Source: Hymenobacter monticola (GTDB taxonomy: Bacteria > Bacteroidota > Bacteroidia > Cytophagales > Hymenobacteraceae). Taken from it: DNA of 64,000 nt. Where the stretch lies: NCBI RefSeq assembly GCF_022811645.1, contig NZ_CP094534.1, positions 1,240,001-1,304,000 on the forward strand, read 5' to 3'. Within the stretch, counting starts at the first letter, position 1. Each line of letters starts with the position of its first letter. The position numbers and the translations under genes were made by a program. Below are positions 1-9,026 of the stretch, in pieces. Under the pieces are notes generated by a model. It had not been told where the DNA came from and did no database searches. It was given only the letters and a program-made list of their open reading frames with translations.

Positions 1-121
1 AAGTGAACGTGCGTGTCATTTCAGCCTTCACAGCCGGGACGAAAGGTTGAGGGTCAGCGTCTTTTTTGGAACAACCCGTGGCTAGTACAACTGTCAGGAA
101 AAGGGCAGTAAGCGTTTTCAT
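1..121 (-). CDS. Putative lipoprotein, C-terminus outside the window
   Basis: Reading the minus strand from an ATG at 121 gives an open frame of 40 codons that runs off the left edge. It begins MKTLTALFLTVVLATGCSKK, which is a typical lipoprotein signal: a short basic start, a hydrophobic core and a lipobox-like ATGC followed by a polar stretch. The product is therefore expected to be exported and lipidated on the first cysteine. No domain can be recognised in the visible part. It lies just downstream of mltD on the same strand, with a 95-base gap. The reading is inferred from the signal alone, so a random open frame cannot be fully excluded. Confidence 0.6.
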   Translation of the reverse strand, partial: MKTLTALFLTVVLATGCSKKDADPQPFVPAVKAEMTRTFT

Positions 122-216
122 ATTTTGCAGAAAAAGATGAGTCTCCTGGCTGTTTGCAAGCCGTGTGCCACTTCCCGCAAATAGTTCCCGGCGGCTCAAT
201 AAAAAGTTAGCTTTAC

Positions 217-2370
217 TTAACTCTGCGGCACCAGCAGCTTTTGGCCCAGCTTCACCTCGTCAGAAGTGAGGTGGTTGACTTCGCGAAGCTGCTGCACGCT
301 CACCCCAAACCGGCGCGAAATGTTGAACAGCGTGTCGCCGGGCTGCACCAAATGCACTTTGGAGGCCAGGTCGTGCTTGCTCAGCGTGGCTTTGGGCGCG
401 GCAGCTACTTCCTTCGCCGCCGGCTTGGCATGCTTGCGCGGCGCTTCAGCTACGGCTTCCACCTCGGCCGGCGCGCTGAACTCCAGCCGCTGGCCCATGG
501 TCACATTTTCGGAAGGCAGCTTGTTCCAGGCCACCAGTTGCGCCACGCTCACGCCGTGCTCGCGGGCCAGCTTGGTCAGGTTATCGCCCCGGCGCACGGT
601 GTAGGGCCCATTGTTGGGCGTTTCTTCCGCTCCCGGAGCAGTTTCGACGGCCACTTCCGGCTCTGCGGCCACAGCGGCTTTGGCTTCGTTGCGCCTGGCC
701 TCGGCGGCTTGCGTCTGGGCCAGACGGCGGGCGGCCACGCGGGCCTGGGCTTCCGCCGCGGCTTGCTGAATAGCCTGCCGCTGCCGAATGGCTACCAGCC
801 GGGCTTCCTGCTGCTTTTCCTGCTTAATCAGTTCCTGCACCCGGGTCACTTCCCGGGCATTGGCGTCGGCCTGCTCTTTGCGGGCTAAAGCCTCCTCGGC
901 CGAAACCAGCGGACGCACTGGGCGCGGCGCGGCGGCAATGGCTTCCACCGGCGCTTTGGGCGTGCTGGGGGCGGCCGTGGGCAGGGGCACGAAAATGACC
1001 AGCTGCTTGCCCGGCTTGAGGGCCTTGCCTTTGGGTAGCTCGTTCCAGCGGCGCAGCTGGCTTTGGCTCACCTCAAACCGCTCGGCCAAGCTGGCTAGCG
1101 TTTCGCCTTTCTTCACCTTGTGCGGCACCCGCCGGAAACGGGGCGCAGCCGCCTCATCCCTGGCCCGCGGGCCATCGGTGGCGGCCAGCAGCTGCTTGCT
1201 CACCCAGGGCTCCACGCCTTCCAGACGGGGCGGCAGCGCGGCCAGCGGGCGCGGCAGCTCGGCCGTGGGCTGGCAGTAGTCCAGCAAGGTGTTGCGGTCG
1301 ACATCGCCCAGATGCTCCGCCGCCGAGGCCGGAAACCGCACCACGTAGGAGCGGTAGCCGGCGGGCAGGGCCGCGCGCCGCAGCTCGGGGTTGAAGCGGG
1401 TGAGAAACAGGGAATCCTCGTAGCCGCAGGCGCGGCTCAGGCGGCGCAGGTCGAAGGCGCGGCCGCGCAGGCCCAGCGTGTCCATGGCCTCGGCGTATTG
1501 GTAGCGCAGCTTGTCGGTGCGCAGGCCGTGGGCCTCGGCGTACTTCATACTGTACATGATGGCCGTGAAGGTGGGCACGTAGTTGCGCGTTTCGGCGGGC
1601 ATGTGCGGGTATAGGTCCCAGAAGGTCTTTTTGCCGGTGCGGCGCATCACGCGCTGCACGCTGCCCGCGCCCCAGTTGTAGGCGGCCAGCACCAGCTCCC
1701 AGTCGTGAAACACGCCGTAGAGGTAGCGCAGGTGCTTGCAGGCAGCCTCGGTGGCCTTTTCGGGGGCCATGCGCTCGTCAATCCACTCGTCGCGCACCAG
1801 GCGCAGGTCGCCGGCCGTGGGGCCCATAAACTGCCAGAGGCCGGTGGCGCCCACCGGCGACTTGGCCGTCGGAATCAGGGCCGACTCCACCACGGCCAGG
1901 TACTTCAGGTCGGTGGGCAGGTTGTACTTGGCGAGGTACTTCTCAAAGAGCGGGAAATAGAGGTTTTCGCGCTCCAGCACGCGCTGCAGGTAGCTGCGGT
2001 TGCGGGCCGTGAACAGGGTCACGTAGGCCATCACCGCGTTGTTGAACTGGTGGGGCACGTCGGTTTCGAAGCAGCCCACCCGGTCGCACACTAGGTCGCG
2101 CAGGGTGGGCGGGGTGCGCAGCCACTGCAGCCGGGCCGAGTCGACCTGCACGGGCGCGGCCACCAGCGAGTCGGGTTGCAGCTCCAGGCGCACCCGCACG
2201 GTATCGCCCAACAGCGCTGGCAGCGTGGTGCTTATCTGGCCGGTCGAGTCCGACGCCGGCACCTGCTGGGCCATGGCTTTGGGCAGGGGCAACAGCAGCC
2301 CCAGCAGCCCCAGGCCCAGCCAGCGGCGGCGATGGCGGAGCATTTTTGCGTGCTTAATCCCTTGCTTCAT
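217..2370 (-). CDS. mltD: LysM-containing lytic murein transglycosylase (MltD-like)
   Basis: Predicted exported peptidoglycan lytic transglycosylase of 717 residues. A signal sequence (RHRRRWLGLGLLGLLLPLP) lies near residues 12-30, so initiation at the internal Met10 is equally possible. The SLT domain covers about residues 125-290; Glu162 in AVVESALIP is the expected catalytic acid, followed by SPVGATGLWQFM, the family signature. Three LysM modules follow, near residues 428-470, 590-635 and 672-717, each with the usual Y/H-x-V-x-x-G-[DE]-x-L start. The linker between LysM1 and LysM2 is long, alanine-rich and probably coiled coil (about 480-585). Known MltD proteins cleave the glycan chain with 1,6-anhydro product formation, and the LysM modules hold the enzyme on the wall. 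It is a stand-alone gene. Confidence 0.93.
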   Translation of the reverse strand: MKQGIKHAKMLRHRRRWLGLGLLGLLLPLPKAMAQQVPASDSTGQISTTLPALLGDTVRVRLELQPDSLVAAPVQVDSARLQWLRTPPTLRDLVCDRVGCFETDVPHQFNNAVMAYVTLFTARNRSYLQRVLERENLYFPLFEKYLAKYNLPTDLKYLAVVESALIPTAKSPVGATGLWQFMGPTAGDLRLVRDEWIDERMAPEKATEAACKHLRYLYGVFHDWELVLAAYNWGAGSVQRVMRRTGKKTFWDLYPHMPAETRNYVPTFTAIMYSMKYAEAHGLRTDKLRYQYAEAMDTLGLRGRAFDLRRLSRACGYEDSLFLTRFNPELRRAALPAGYRSYVVRFPASAAEHLGDVDRNTLLDYCQPTAELPRPLAALPPRLEGVEPWVSKQLLAATDGPRARDEAAAPRFRRVPHKVKKGETLASLAERFEVSQSQLRRWNELPKGKALKPGKQLVIFVPLPTAAPSTPKAPVEAIAAAPRPVRPLVSAEEALARKEQADANAREVTRVQELIKQEKQQEARLVAIRQRQAIQQAAAEAQARVAARRLAQTQAAEARRNEAKAAVAAEPEVAVETAPGAEETPNNGPYTVRRGDNLTKLAREHGVSVAQLVAWNKLPSENVTMGQRLEFSAPAEVEAVAEAPRKHAKPAAKEVAAAPKATLSKHDLASKVHLVQPGDTLFNISRRFGVSVQQLREVNHLTSDEVKLGQKLLVPQS

Positions 2371-2860
2371 AGCACTAAGGTAGGTGATAGGTAAAGAACT
2401 TGTAGAGATGAACGCAAAAAATCAGCAGACGTTGCCCCACGGCCGTTTGCGCTTCCATCTAATCTGCTTGGCGCTCTACCGGTAGTCAGCAGTATGAGAT
2501 GAGAGCCGTGTACCCGCCTGCCTGGGCGGCTACGTCACCGGTCGTCGCGCTTTGGCTGCTGACCGGTGAGCTGGGTTGGCTTAGGCCAATGCTGCTTTCC
2601 GCCAATGTCTTTATCGGCAATTTTTTAAGGCAACTACGCCTGGGCTATTCTGCACCCAGATAGCCCAAAGGCACTTTAGCAAAAAAATTAGAATTATACA
2701 ATATCACATTAGCATATGCCTAGTCACTACGCCCCCCATTTTGCCCTTGCATGGGCCTGGCCGGTGCGTCCTCCTTTGCAGCAGGCCCGGCTGCCAGCTG
2801 GCTGGCCTGGCTGAAACCGCGGCGACCTACCTTGCCGGCCACATCAATCCTTTTTCCTTT
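2371..2860. other. Gene-free interval between mltD and the barrel-like paralogues
   Basis: This 490-base interval separates divergent genes and should hold both promoters. No convincing coding frame was found. An inverted repeat with 9-base arms and a 17-base loop lies at 2535-2543 and 2561-2569. The stretch near 2680-2720 is clearly AT-rich compared with its surroundings. The box TACCTTAG just upstream of mltD on the minus strand differs from the TAnnTTTG consensus at one base. Confidence 0.5.
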
Positions 2861-3616
2861 ATGCCCCACGCTTTTCCTTTCCCAATCCTGGCGGCGCTGC
2901 TGAGCCTAAGCGGCCCGCTGGCCGCCGCCGCCCAAGCCCCGGCAGCTACCACCGCCCCCGCCGACACGGCCCGCGCCTACCGCCACCACTTGGGCCTGAC
3001 GGCCAGCCCCGTGCTGGAGGGCTTCTTCCGCAACAACCGCGCCCTGCCCCTGGGCCTGCTCTACAAGCGTCAGGTGGCGCCCCGCCGCGCCTGGCGCTTC
3101 GGCGCCGTTTTTTCCCAAAACTACACCCAGCGCTACGACCCCCAGCCCAAAACCAATAATGCCTACACCCTGCAAAACCTGGCCCTGGGCCTGTACGCCG
3201 GCCACGAATGGCAGCGCCCGCTCGCCAAGCGCTGGGTGGCCTACGCCGGGCTGGACGTGGGCGCCGGGTACAGCCGTGTCAAAGAAGAAAAAGACTTGCA
3301 GCGCTTCGTTACGATGAACGGCGCGGATGTGATATGGGCGGATAATGAGTTTTTCACATTTATCACTTACTCCGGTTTGGTTCGTCCACTGGTGGGGGTC
3401 CGCTACCAACTTATGCCCTACCTGTACGCCAGCGCGGAAGCCGCCGTGCAATTCACCTATTCGCACACCAGCCTTAATTCACGAATAAGAACGACGCGCA
3501 CCGATACCGGAGAGTTAATAGTGGAAGGAAAAGGCACCTACAAAGAATACTTCTTTCAAACCTCGTTCCGACCCATTCAGCAGGTGACGCTGCACTATAT
3601 GTTTGGCCGCCGATAA
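2861..3616 (+). CDS. Hypothetical secreted beta-barrel-like protein, tandem paralogue 1
   Basis: A 251-residue protein starting at the ATG at 2861; the open frame extends further upstream, but only this start gives a clean signal peptide (ALLSLSGPLAAAAQA). The mature part has alternating hydrophobic and polar residues with many Tyr, Phe and Arg, and ends in an aromatic strand (VTLHYMFGRR), as in small outer-membrane beta barrels. It is clearly homologous to the next gene; both share DTAR-x-YRHHLGLTASPV and AVFSQ-x-YTQRYDPQPK. The function is not recognised. The membrane location is inferred from composition only. Confidence 0.75.
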   Translation: MPHAFPFPILAALLSLSGPLAAAAQAPAATTAPADTARAYRHHLGLTASPVLEGFFRNNRALPLGLLYKRQVAPRRAWRFGAVFSQNYTQRYDPQPKTNNAYTLQNLALGLYAGHEWQRPLAKRWVAYAGLDVGAGYSRVKEEKDLQRFVTMNGADVIWADNEFFTFITYSGLVRPLVGVRYQLMPYLYASAEAAVQFTYSHTSLNSRIRTTRTDTGELIVEGKGTYKEYFFQTSFRPIQQVTLHYMFGRR

Positions 3617-3655
3617 ACGGCTTCGAGCCTCTTTTTCGCTCTCTTCCTAAACCGC

Positions 3656-4378
3656 ATGAAGTTCCTTTTCCTGCTGGGCCTGAGTTGCCCGCTGGCCGTA
3701 GCCGCGCAGGCCACAGCGGCGGCCCCCGCCGACACGGCCCGTTACTACCGCCACCACCTGGGCCTGACGGCCAGCCCCGTGCTCGAGGGCTTTTTCCGCA
3801 ACAACCGCAGCCTACCGGTGGGCCTGCTCTACAAGCGCCAGGCCGCCCCCCACCGCGCTTGGCGCGTCGGCGCCGTTTTCAGCCAAACCTACACCCAGCG
3901 CTACGACCCCCAGCCCAAAACCAACAACGCCTACTCAACCCTCCGTTACAGTATAGAGACTTACGCCGGGGTAGAGGCATTAAAACCGCTGGCTAAGCAC
4001 TGGGTCGCATTTGCTGGCGTTGATGCCGGGGTCGGCTACAACCACTACCGCTACGACCAAGAGGAACAACGCCCTGGTAGTATCAATGGAGTAAGCGTGG
4101 TGCTGGCAGACAAAAGCCGCACTTACGACAACACCAAACAGGTCTTTGTCAGGCCCCTGTTGGGAATAAGATACCACCTGCTGCCTTACCTCTACACGAG
4201 TGCTGAAACCACGCTGAATATTTCTTATGGCTTGCGTGTAGCGGAAGTCAACGGTGCAACCTCCCGGACCGATACTGGCGAGGAGATAGAGCGCGGCAGC
4301 GGCTCATACAAAGAGCGATTTGCGCAAGTCTACCTTCTGCCTATCAGCAGAATAGGAATTCACTTCCTTTTTAATTGA
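3656..4378 (+). CDS. Hypothetical secreted beta-barrel-like protein, tandem paralogue 2
   Basis: A 240-residue protein with a short signal peptide (FLLGLSCPLAVAAQA) and the same conserved amino-terminal block as the gene before it, 39 bases upstream. The first 95 or so mature residues are nearly identical between the two. The remainder is divergent but keeps matching landmarks such as VRPLLGIRYHLLPYLY against VRPLVGVRYQLMPYLY. The terminal strand (IGIHFLFN) is again aromatic. This indicates a tandem duplication followed by divergence of the carboxy half. The function is unknown; an outer-membrane barrel is the most likely fold. Confidence 0.75.
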   Translation: MKFLFLLGLSCPLAVAAQATAAAPADTARYYRHHLGLTASPVLEGFFRNNRSLPVGLLYKRQAAPHRAWRVGAVFSQTYTQRYDPQPKTNNAYSTLRYSIETYAGVEALKPLAKHWVAFAGVDAGVGYNHYRYDQEEQRPGSINGVSVVLADKSRTYDNTKQVFVRPLLGIRYHLLPYLYTSAETTLNISYGLRVAEVNGATSRTDTGEEIERGSGSYKERFAQVYLLPISRIGIHFLFN

Positions 4379-4414
4379 AAATTACCCTTTACCAAAACCA
4401 TTTAAGAACTTCTC

Positions 4415-6397
4415 ATGAAAAAAATCGACCTCTTTAGTAGACTGTCCAGTATTATGGCGGCTTTTCTTTTACTACTAGGCGCATGCGGTGCTTATGCTCA
4501 ATCATTCCGCACATACAACACCCCAGTTTGCCCAGGGCAAACTGAGGTGTACACGCTGGAGAACATTCCGACTGGCTACCGTTTGAACGGCCCCACAGCT
4601 TCTGGCGGCTTTTTAAGCAACACGCCAACCATTACCAATGGCACGGCTACGTTCACTGTTCGTTGGTATAACGTGAATAGCGGCTCAGTGAATCCACGGG
4701 TAGAGAAGCCGGATGGCGTAGATGCGAGCGGCAATACTATTTGGCGTGACGTGCAGATTACTTCTCCGTCCGTCGGCATCAAGAGCGTGGCCGGTCGGAC
4801 GCCATTGCCTTTCAATAATGGCAGCACCGTCGACTTGCCCCTGTGCGGCGGCGCGCAAACCGTCACGCTCACCCTGCCGCAGGAGTTCTACACCGGCGCA
4901 CCCTCCGTGCCCATTACCGACTACGCCTGGTACGTGCCGGCTCCTTTCACGGTAGCGGGCGTGCCGCTGGCCAACGGCTTCAGCCCGGCCCGCTATCTGA
5001 GTGGCCGCAGCCTGACCATCAACGTACCGGCCGGCCAGTTCAACGCCGAGGTGCGGGTGGCGATGTACGTGCGCGACTGCAACGAAAACACCGCTTATGG
5101 CAACGCGCCCGCCACTCTGGTCAGCTTCGACCAGCGCATCACCGTCCGCCGCGTGCTACCCGTGGTGACCAGCATCACGCCCTCGCGTGCACGCGTTACC
5201 TGCGGTGACCAACGCCCCCTGACGCTGACGGCGGCGGCCAGTCAGGCCGGGGCATCTTCCTTTAGCTGGACGCTGCCCTCGGGCTGGAGCTTTGCGCCCG
5301 GCACCGCCACCACCGGGGCCACGGTGTCGGTGGTGCCACCCGGCGGGCAGCCAGCCGGCGGCGGCACCACGTTCAGCGGTACGGTTTCGGCCATCTATAC
5401 CTGCGTGAGTCCGTCTTACGCAACCGCGGCAGCTTCCTTTTCCATTGACTACAGCAACCAGGTGGCCCAGCCCACCATCACCGTACCCACGGCTACCGGC
5501 AACCCGCCGCTGTTCTGTTACGGTGAGTCGTTCACGGCCTCGGCCGATGGGCCGGGCGGCGCGCAGTTCACCTGGAGCGGCCCGCCCGGCGTGACCTTCA
5601 CGCCGCAGGTGAGCGGGCCCGGCCAATCCGTGCGGGTGGACCTGCCCTACGCCAACTACGGCTACGGCGACATCACCGTGAGCGTGACGGCCGGCAATGC
5701 CACCTTCAACTGTCAGGCCAGCGTGCCCGCCACTCAGAAAATTGTGCTGCACCGCGCCGTGCTCGACTACGCCACCAACCCCGTGCGCCTGCAAGTGGGC
5801 TCCGACACCGGCTACAACAACGGCGCCCCGCCCTCCGACTACCCCGGCGCGCCCTCCTACCTGCCCGTGCAGTGCAACACGCGCACCTGGCTGCGCCTCT
5901 ACGGCAATCTGCTCGACTACTATGGCAACCCGCTCACCGGTTTCCATTGGAACGTGAACGGGCAGGAACCCGCCAACTCGGCCGGCCAGACCACGGTGCT
6001 CGTGCCGCTGGGCGGCAGCCAGGGCGCCCAGGTGTGCCTGACTGTCCTCAACCGCTGCGGCGTGGATGAGTACTACTGCTGGCAAATTCCCACCTACGGC
6101 GACTGCGGCGGCGGGGGCGGCCCCATCGACCCCGAGCCCTGCGTGGAGTGTGGCCGCCAGGCCCCCACCGCCGCCTACCCCAACCCCGCCGATGCCGACC
6201 TGACCGTGCCGGTGCCCGCCGGGGCCCACGGCGCGGTGCGCCTGCTCAATGCCCAGGGCCGGCCGGTGCGACAGGCGCCCGTTCGCGGCAGCCGCGTGGT
6301 GCTTGACGTGCGCGCCCTGCCCAACGGCCTCTACTACCTGGAAGTGCCTTCGGCCGGCGGCGCGCCCCGCCGCCAGCAGATGCAGGTGCAGCACTAG
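4415..6397 (+). CDS. PKD-like multidomain protein with type IX secretion sorting domain
   Basis: A 660-residue secreted protein. A signal peptide (MAAFLLLLGACGAYAQ) lies within the first 30 residues. The body has several Ig/PKD-like repeats, recognisable by the FSWTLPSGWSF and FTWSGPPGVTF type of segment and paired cysteines. A Gly- and Cys-rich linker near residue 565 leads to a carboxy-terminal block of about 75 residues beginning AAYPNPADADLTV and containing LPNGLYYLEV. This is the classic type A sorting domain, which directs export across the outer membrane by the type IX system and then removal and surface anchoring. The gene follows the two barrel-like genes by 36 bases and ends at a strong terminator. 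It may be an adhesin or matrix protein; the ligand is unknown. Confidence 0.85.
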   Translation: MKKIDLFSRLSSIMAAFLLLLGACGAYAQSFRTYNTPVCPGQTEVYTLENIPTGYRLNGPTASGGFLSNTPTITNGTATFTVRWYNVNSGSVNPRVEKPDGVDASGNTIWRDVQITSPSVGIKSVAGRTPLPFNNGSTVDLPLCGGAQTVTLTLPQEFYTGAPSVPITDYAWYVPAPFTVAGVPLANGFSPARYLSGRSLTINVPAGQFNAEVRVAMYVRDCNENTAYGNAPATLVSFDQRITVRRVLPVVTSITPSRARVTCGDQRPLTLTAAASQAGASSFSWTLPSGWSFAPGTATTGATVSVVPPGGQPAGGGTTFSGTVSAIYTCVSPSYATAAASFSIDYSNQVAQPTITVPTATGNPPLFCYGESFTASADGPGGAQFTWSGPPGVTFTPQVSGPGQSVRVDLPYANYGYGDITVSVTAGNATFNCQASVPATQKIVLHRAVLDYATNPVRLQVGSDTGYNNGAPPSDYPGAPSYLPVQCNTRTWLRLYGNLLDYYGNPLTGFHWNVNGQEPANSAGQTTVLVPLGGSQGAQVCLTVLNRCGVDEYYCWQIPTYGDCGGGGGPIDPEPCVECGRQAPTAAYPNPADADLTVPVPAGAHGAVRLLNAQGRPVRQAPVRGSRVVLDVRALPNGLYYLEVPSAGGAPRRQQMQVQH

Positions 6398-6445
6398 CGG
6401 CAGCCGGGTATCATGGCCTGGTTTGCTCTGATGCCCACCAGCCAC

Positions 6446-6483
6446 AAAAAAGCGTCCCGGCTTCGCAACCGGGACGCTTTTTT
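6446..6483. terminator. Bidirectional intrinsic terminator
   Basis: A perfect GCGTCCCGG/CCGGGACGC stem with a 7-base loop is flanked by runs of A and T on both sides. It separates the convergent T9SS cargo gene and gatA and can terminate both. Confidence 0.92.
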
Positions 6484-6545
6484 CATTTAATCAACCGTAG
6501 CGCGAAGCGGGCTTGCGAAACGAGGAAGGGCGCTGAAGCCAGCTG

Positions 6546-7976
6546 TTACGCCGACACTTCTTCCGTGAGCGCGCTGGCAAAGGCCAGCAAATCAGCCTCG
6601 CGGAAGGCGCCGGCCATCACCTGCAGGCCGATGGGCAGGCCGGCGGCATCCTCCCCTACCGGCACCGAGATGGCGGGTACGCCGGCCAATGAAGCCTGCA
6701 CCGTGAAAATATCAGCCAAGTACATCGAAACCGGGTCCTGCTTCTCGCCGATTTTGAAAGCCGTGGTGGGCGTGGTGGGCAACACCAGAAAATCGTACTG
6801 GCGCAGCAGCTCGTCGGTTTTTTCCTTGATGAGCCGGCGCACGCGCTGGGCTTTGGTGTAATAAGCGTCGTAGTAGCTGGCGCTGAGCACGAAGGTGCCG
6901 AGCAGAATGCGCCGCTGCACCTCGGCCCCGAAGCCCTGGGCCCGGCTCTTCTTGTAGAGCGACTCCAAATCCGTGGCGTCCGGGGCGCGGTAGCCATACT
7001 TCACGCCGTCGAAGCGGCCCAGGTTGGAGCTGGCTTCGGCGGTGGTGAGGATGTAGTAGGTCGGAATCATGTAGTCGAGGTAGGGAAACTCCACGGCTTC
7101 CACCACGTGGCCCTGGCCGCGCAGCAGCTCCAGCTGCGTTTCCAGCGCCGCCTTGATTTCCGGGTTCAGCCCCTCGTTGTCCACGGCATCGGCAATGTAG
7201 CCGATGCGGTAGTGCGGCGCGGGCGTGAGCTGCTGACTGTAGGCGGGCACTTCACGCTGGCTGGCGGTGCTGTCCATGCCGTCGGGGCCGGCCATTACTT
7301 CCAACAGCAGGGCCGCGTCGGCCACCGAGCGGGTGATGGGCCCAATCTGGTCGAACGACGAGGCGAAGGCCACCAGCCCGTAGCGCGAGATGCGCGAATA
7401 GGTAGGCTTGAAGCCCACCACCCCGCAAAACGCCGCCGGCTGACGCACCGAGCCGCCCGTATCCGACCCAATCGAGGCCAGGCACATATCGGCCTGCACA
7501 GCCACCGCCGAGCCGCCCGAAGAGCCGCCGGGCACCCGCGCGGGGTCCACAGCGTTGCGGGCCGGGCCGAAGTAGGAGGTTTCGTTTGAGCCGCCCATGG
7601 CAAATTCGTCGCAGTTCTGGCGGCCGATGAGGATGGCGTCGGCATCGAGCAGGCGCTGCACGGCCGTGCCGGTGAAGAGCGACTTGAAGCCGTCGAGCAT
7701 CAGGCTGCTGCTTTGCAGCGAGTGGCCAGCGTAGGCCAGCACGTCCTTCAGGCCAATGACCATGCCGGCCAGCGGCCCGGCGGTGCCGGCGGCCAGCTTG
7801 GCGTCCACGGCGTCGGCCTGGGCGCGGGCCTCGTCGGGCCACACTTCCAGGAAGGCGTTGAGGGTGGGGTTCTGGCGCTCGATGTTGCCCAGATAATACT
7901 CAACGAGCTGCCGGCAGGACGTAGTGCCCGCCGCCAGCTCGCTACGAACTTCGGATAAAGACTGAAAACGCTTCAA
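6546..7976 (-). CDS. gatA: Asp-tRNA(Asn)/Glu-tRNA(Gln) amidotransferase subunit A
   Basis: A 476-residue member of the amidase-signature family with the normal GatA length. GatA releases ammonia from glutamine so that the GatCAB complex can amidate mischarged Glu-tRNA(Gln) or Asp-tRNA(Asn) in the cytoplasm. The Ser-cisSer-Lys triad can be placed at Lys77 (GLKDV), Ser152 (PGGSSGGSAVA) and Ser176 (GSDTGGSVRQPA). Subunits B and C are not in the window, which is common in this phylum. A TAnnTTTG box lies 24 bases upstream of the start, inside the end of the tatA gene. Confidence 0.97.
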   Translation of the reverse strand: MKRFQSLSEVRSELAAGTTSCRQLVEYYLGNIERQNPTLNAFLEVWPDEARAQADAVDAKLAAGTAGPLAGMVIGLKDVLAYAGHSLQSSSLMLDGFKSLFTGTAVQRLLDADAILIGRQNCDEFAMGGSNETSYFGPARNAVDPARVPGGSSGGSAVAVQADMCLASIGSDTGGSVRQPAAFCGVVGFKPTYSRISRYGLVAFASSFDQIGPITRSVADAALLLEVMAGPDGMDSTASQREVPAYSQQLTPAPHYRIGYIADAVDNEGLNPEIKAALETQLELLRGQGHVVEAVEFPYLDYMIPTYYILTTAEASSNLGRFDGVKYGYRAPDATDLESLYKKSRAQGFGAEVQRRILLGTFVLSASYYDAYYTKAQRVRRLIKEKTDELLRQYDFLVLPTTPTTAFKIGEKQDPVSMYLADIFTVQASLAGVPAISVPVGEDAAGLPIGLQVMAGAFREADLLAFASALTEEVSA

Positions 7977-7999
7977 ACTACTTGCAGATTAGGTGCGCC

Positions 8000-8007
8000 C
8001 AAAGTTA
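8000..8007 (-). promoter_or_regulatory. -7 box of the gatA promoter (TAACTTTG)
   Basis: An exact match to the Bacteroidota TAnnTTTG -7 consensus, read on the minus strand, 24 bases before the gatA start. No TTG is visible at the usual -33 distance. It overlaps the stop region of the upstream tatA gene. Confidence 0.5.
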
Positions 8008-8481
8008 GGCATCAGCGCTAGGACTGGCATTGGCCGGAATGTAGGGCTGCCGGGGCTGGGTGCCTTCGGGCGCCAGGTTGGGTGGCAGCTGCGAGGCCAC
8101 GGGCGGGGCGGGCTCCTCGGTTTTGTGCGTGATGGGGTGCTCGGGGGTGGTAGCGGTGGTAGGAGCTACGTAAGCCGGCGTGGCCCAAGGGTCGAAACCG
8201 GAGCCGGACTCGGCGTCGGCCACCGGCAGCGGGGCCGGGTATTGGTTCTGGGCGCCGTAGGGCTGCTGGGGCGGGTAGTTGTTCTGCTGAGCGTAGTTAT
8301 TGGGCTGGGCCGGCTGGCCGGCCTGCTCAAACTCGCGCCGGATTTCCGTGCTGGCGTCTTTGAACTCCCGAATGCCTTTGCCCAGGCCGCGCGCTAACTC
8401 TGGAATTTTATTGGCCCCAAAGAAAATGAGGATGACCACCAGAATCAGTATCACCTCGGAACCGCCGATATCACCAAACAT
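8005..8481 (-). CDS. tatA: Sec-independent translocase TatA/E-like protein, second copy
   Basis: A 158-residue protein starting at the ATG at 8481. The amino terminus (GGSEVILILVVILIFFGANK) is the single TatA membrane helix, followed by IPELARGLGKGIREFK, the typical amphipathic helix. The remaining 100 residues are a polar tail rich in Pro, Gln, Asn and Tyr. TatA forms the size-variable pore element of the twin-arginine pathway and works with TatC, which lies near 62.2-63.1 kb. The tail has no recognised domain and is much longer than the minimal TatA. A longer frame running upstream to 8835 is a shadow of the first tatA. The 43-base gap suggests co-transcription with that gene. Confidence 0.9.
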   Translation of the reverse strand: MFGDIGGSEVILILVVILIFFGANKIPELARGLGKGIREFKDASTEIRREFEQAGQPAQPNNYAQQNNYPPQQPYGAQNQYPAPLPVADAESGSGFDPWATPAYVAPTTATTPEHPITHKTEEPAPPVASQLPPNLAPEGTQPRQPYIPANASPSADA

Positions 8482-8524
8482 AAGACGTGTGTTTAAATGC
8501 TTAAAGTCAGAAGGAAGCCAACCA

Positions 8525-8857
8525 CTATTGGCGCGGCTGCGTCGTGGGGTCGTTGGGGTTATAGGCCGGCGGCGCAGGCTGCTGGTAGCCTTGCTGCGGA
8601 TAGCCCTGTTGGGGCTGCTGCGGGTAGCCCTGCTGCGGGTAGGGCGGCTGCACGGGCGGGGCCGTGGGCTGGTCGCGGTACTGCGGCTGCTGTTCTTCGG
8701 GGCGGGTGCTGGCGTCCTTGAACTCGCGCACGCCCTGGCCCATGCCGCGGAAAAGCTCCGGAATGCGCTTGGCGCCAAACAGCAGGATGATGACGAACAG
8801 AATAAGCAGCATTTCGGTGGTGCCGAAGCTGCCAATCAAAAACAGGGGATGATGCAT
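8525..8857 (-). CDS. tatA: Sec-independent translocase TatA/E-like protein, first copy
   Basis: A 110-residue TatA paralogue with a periplasmic tip and membrane helix (TTEMLLILFVIILLFGAKR), followed by IPELFRGMGQGVREFK. The tail holds tandem GYPQQ-type repeats at about residues 75-95, with PPYPQQGYPQQPQQGYPQQ as the core. This composition is like that of intrinsically disordered, self-associating segments. Whether the two copies act as TatA and TatB or TatE cannot be decided from sequence, because Bacteroidota usually lack a clear TatB. It is first in a two-gene unit with the other tatA. Confidence 0.92.
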   Translation of the reverse strand: MHHPLFLIGSFGTTEMLLILFVIILLFGAKRIPELFRGMGQGVREFKDASTRPEEQQPQYRDQPTAPPVQPPYPQQGYPQQPQQGYPQQGYQQPAPPAYNPNDPTTQPRQ

Positions 8858-8929
8858 GAGGGCGTGGGCGCCGGGGCCCGGTTAGAATGATAAAGGAGGA
8901 TATACGCAGCCAAACGCGTTTTGGAGTAT

Positions 8930-8937
8930 CAAAGATA
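8930..8937 (-). promoter_or_regulatory. -7 box of the tatA promoter (TATCTTTG)
   Basis: An exact TAnnTTTG match on the minus strand, giving a leader of roughly 65 bases to the first tatA. No good -33 TTG is visible. Confidence 0.5.
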
Positions 8938-9026
8938 CCGGATAGTGGGTGTTTGCCGGATGAAGCGATGTTTTCGCGGGTAAAACCAGATTATCGGCCG
9001 GGTGAATATCAGAGTTGGACGGTTTC

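Noticed and set aside
5156..6445. A 429-codon frame opposite the T9SS cargo gene
   Set aside because: Its product is His/Gly/Val/Arg-rich with no signal or domain, typical of antisense reading of a GC-rich gene.
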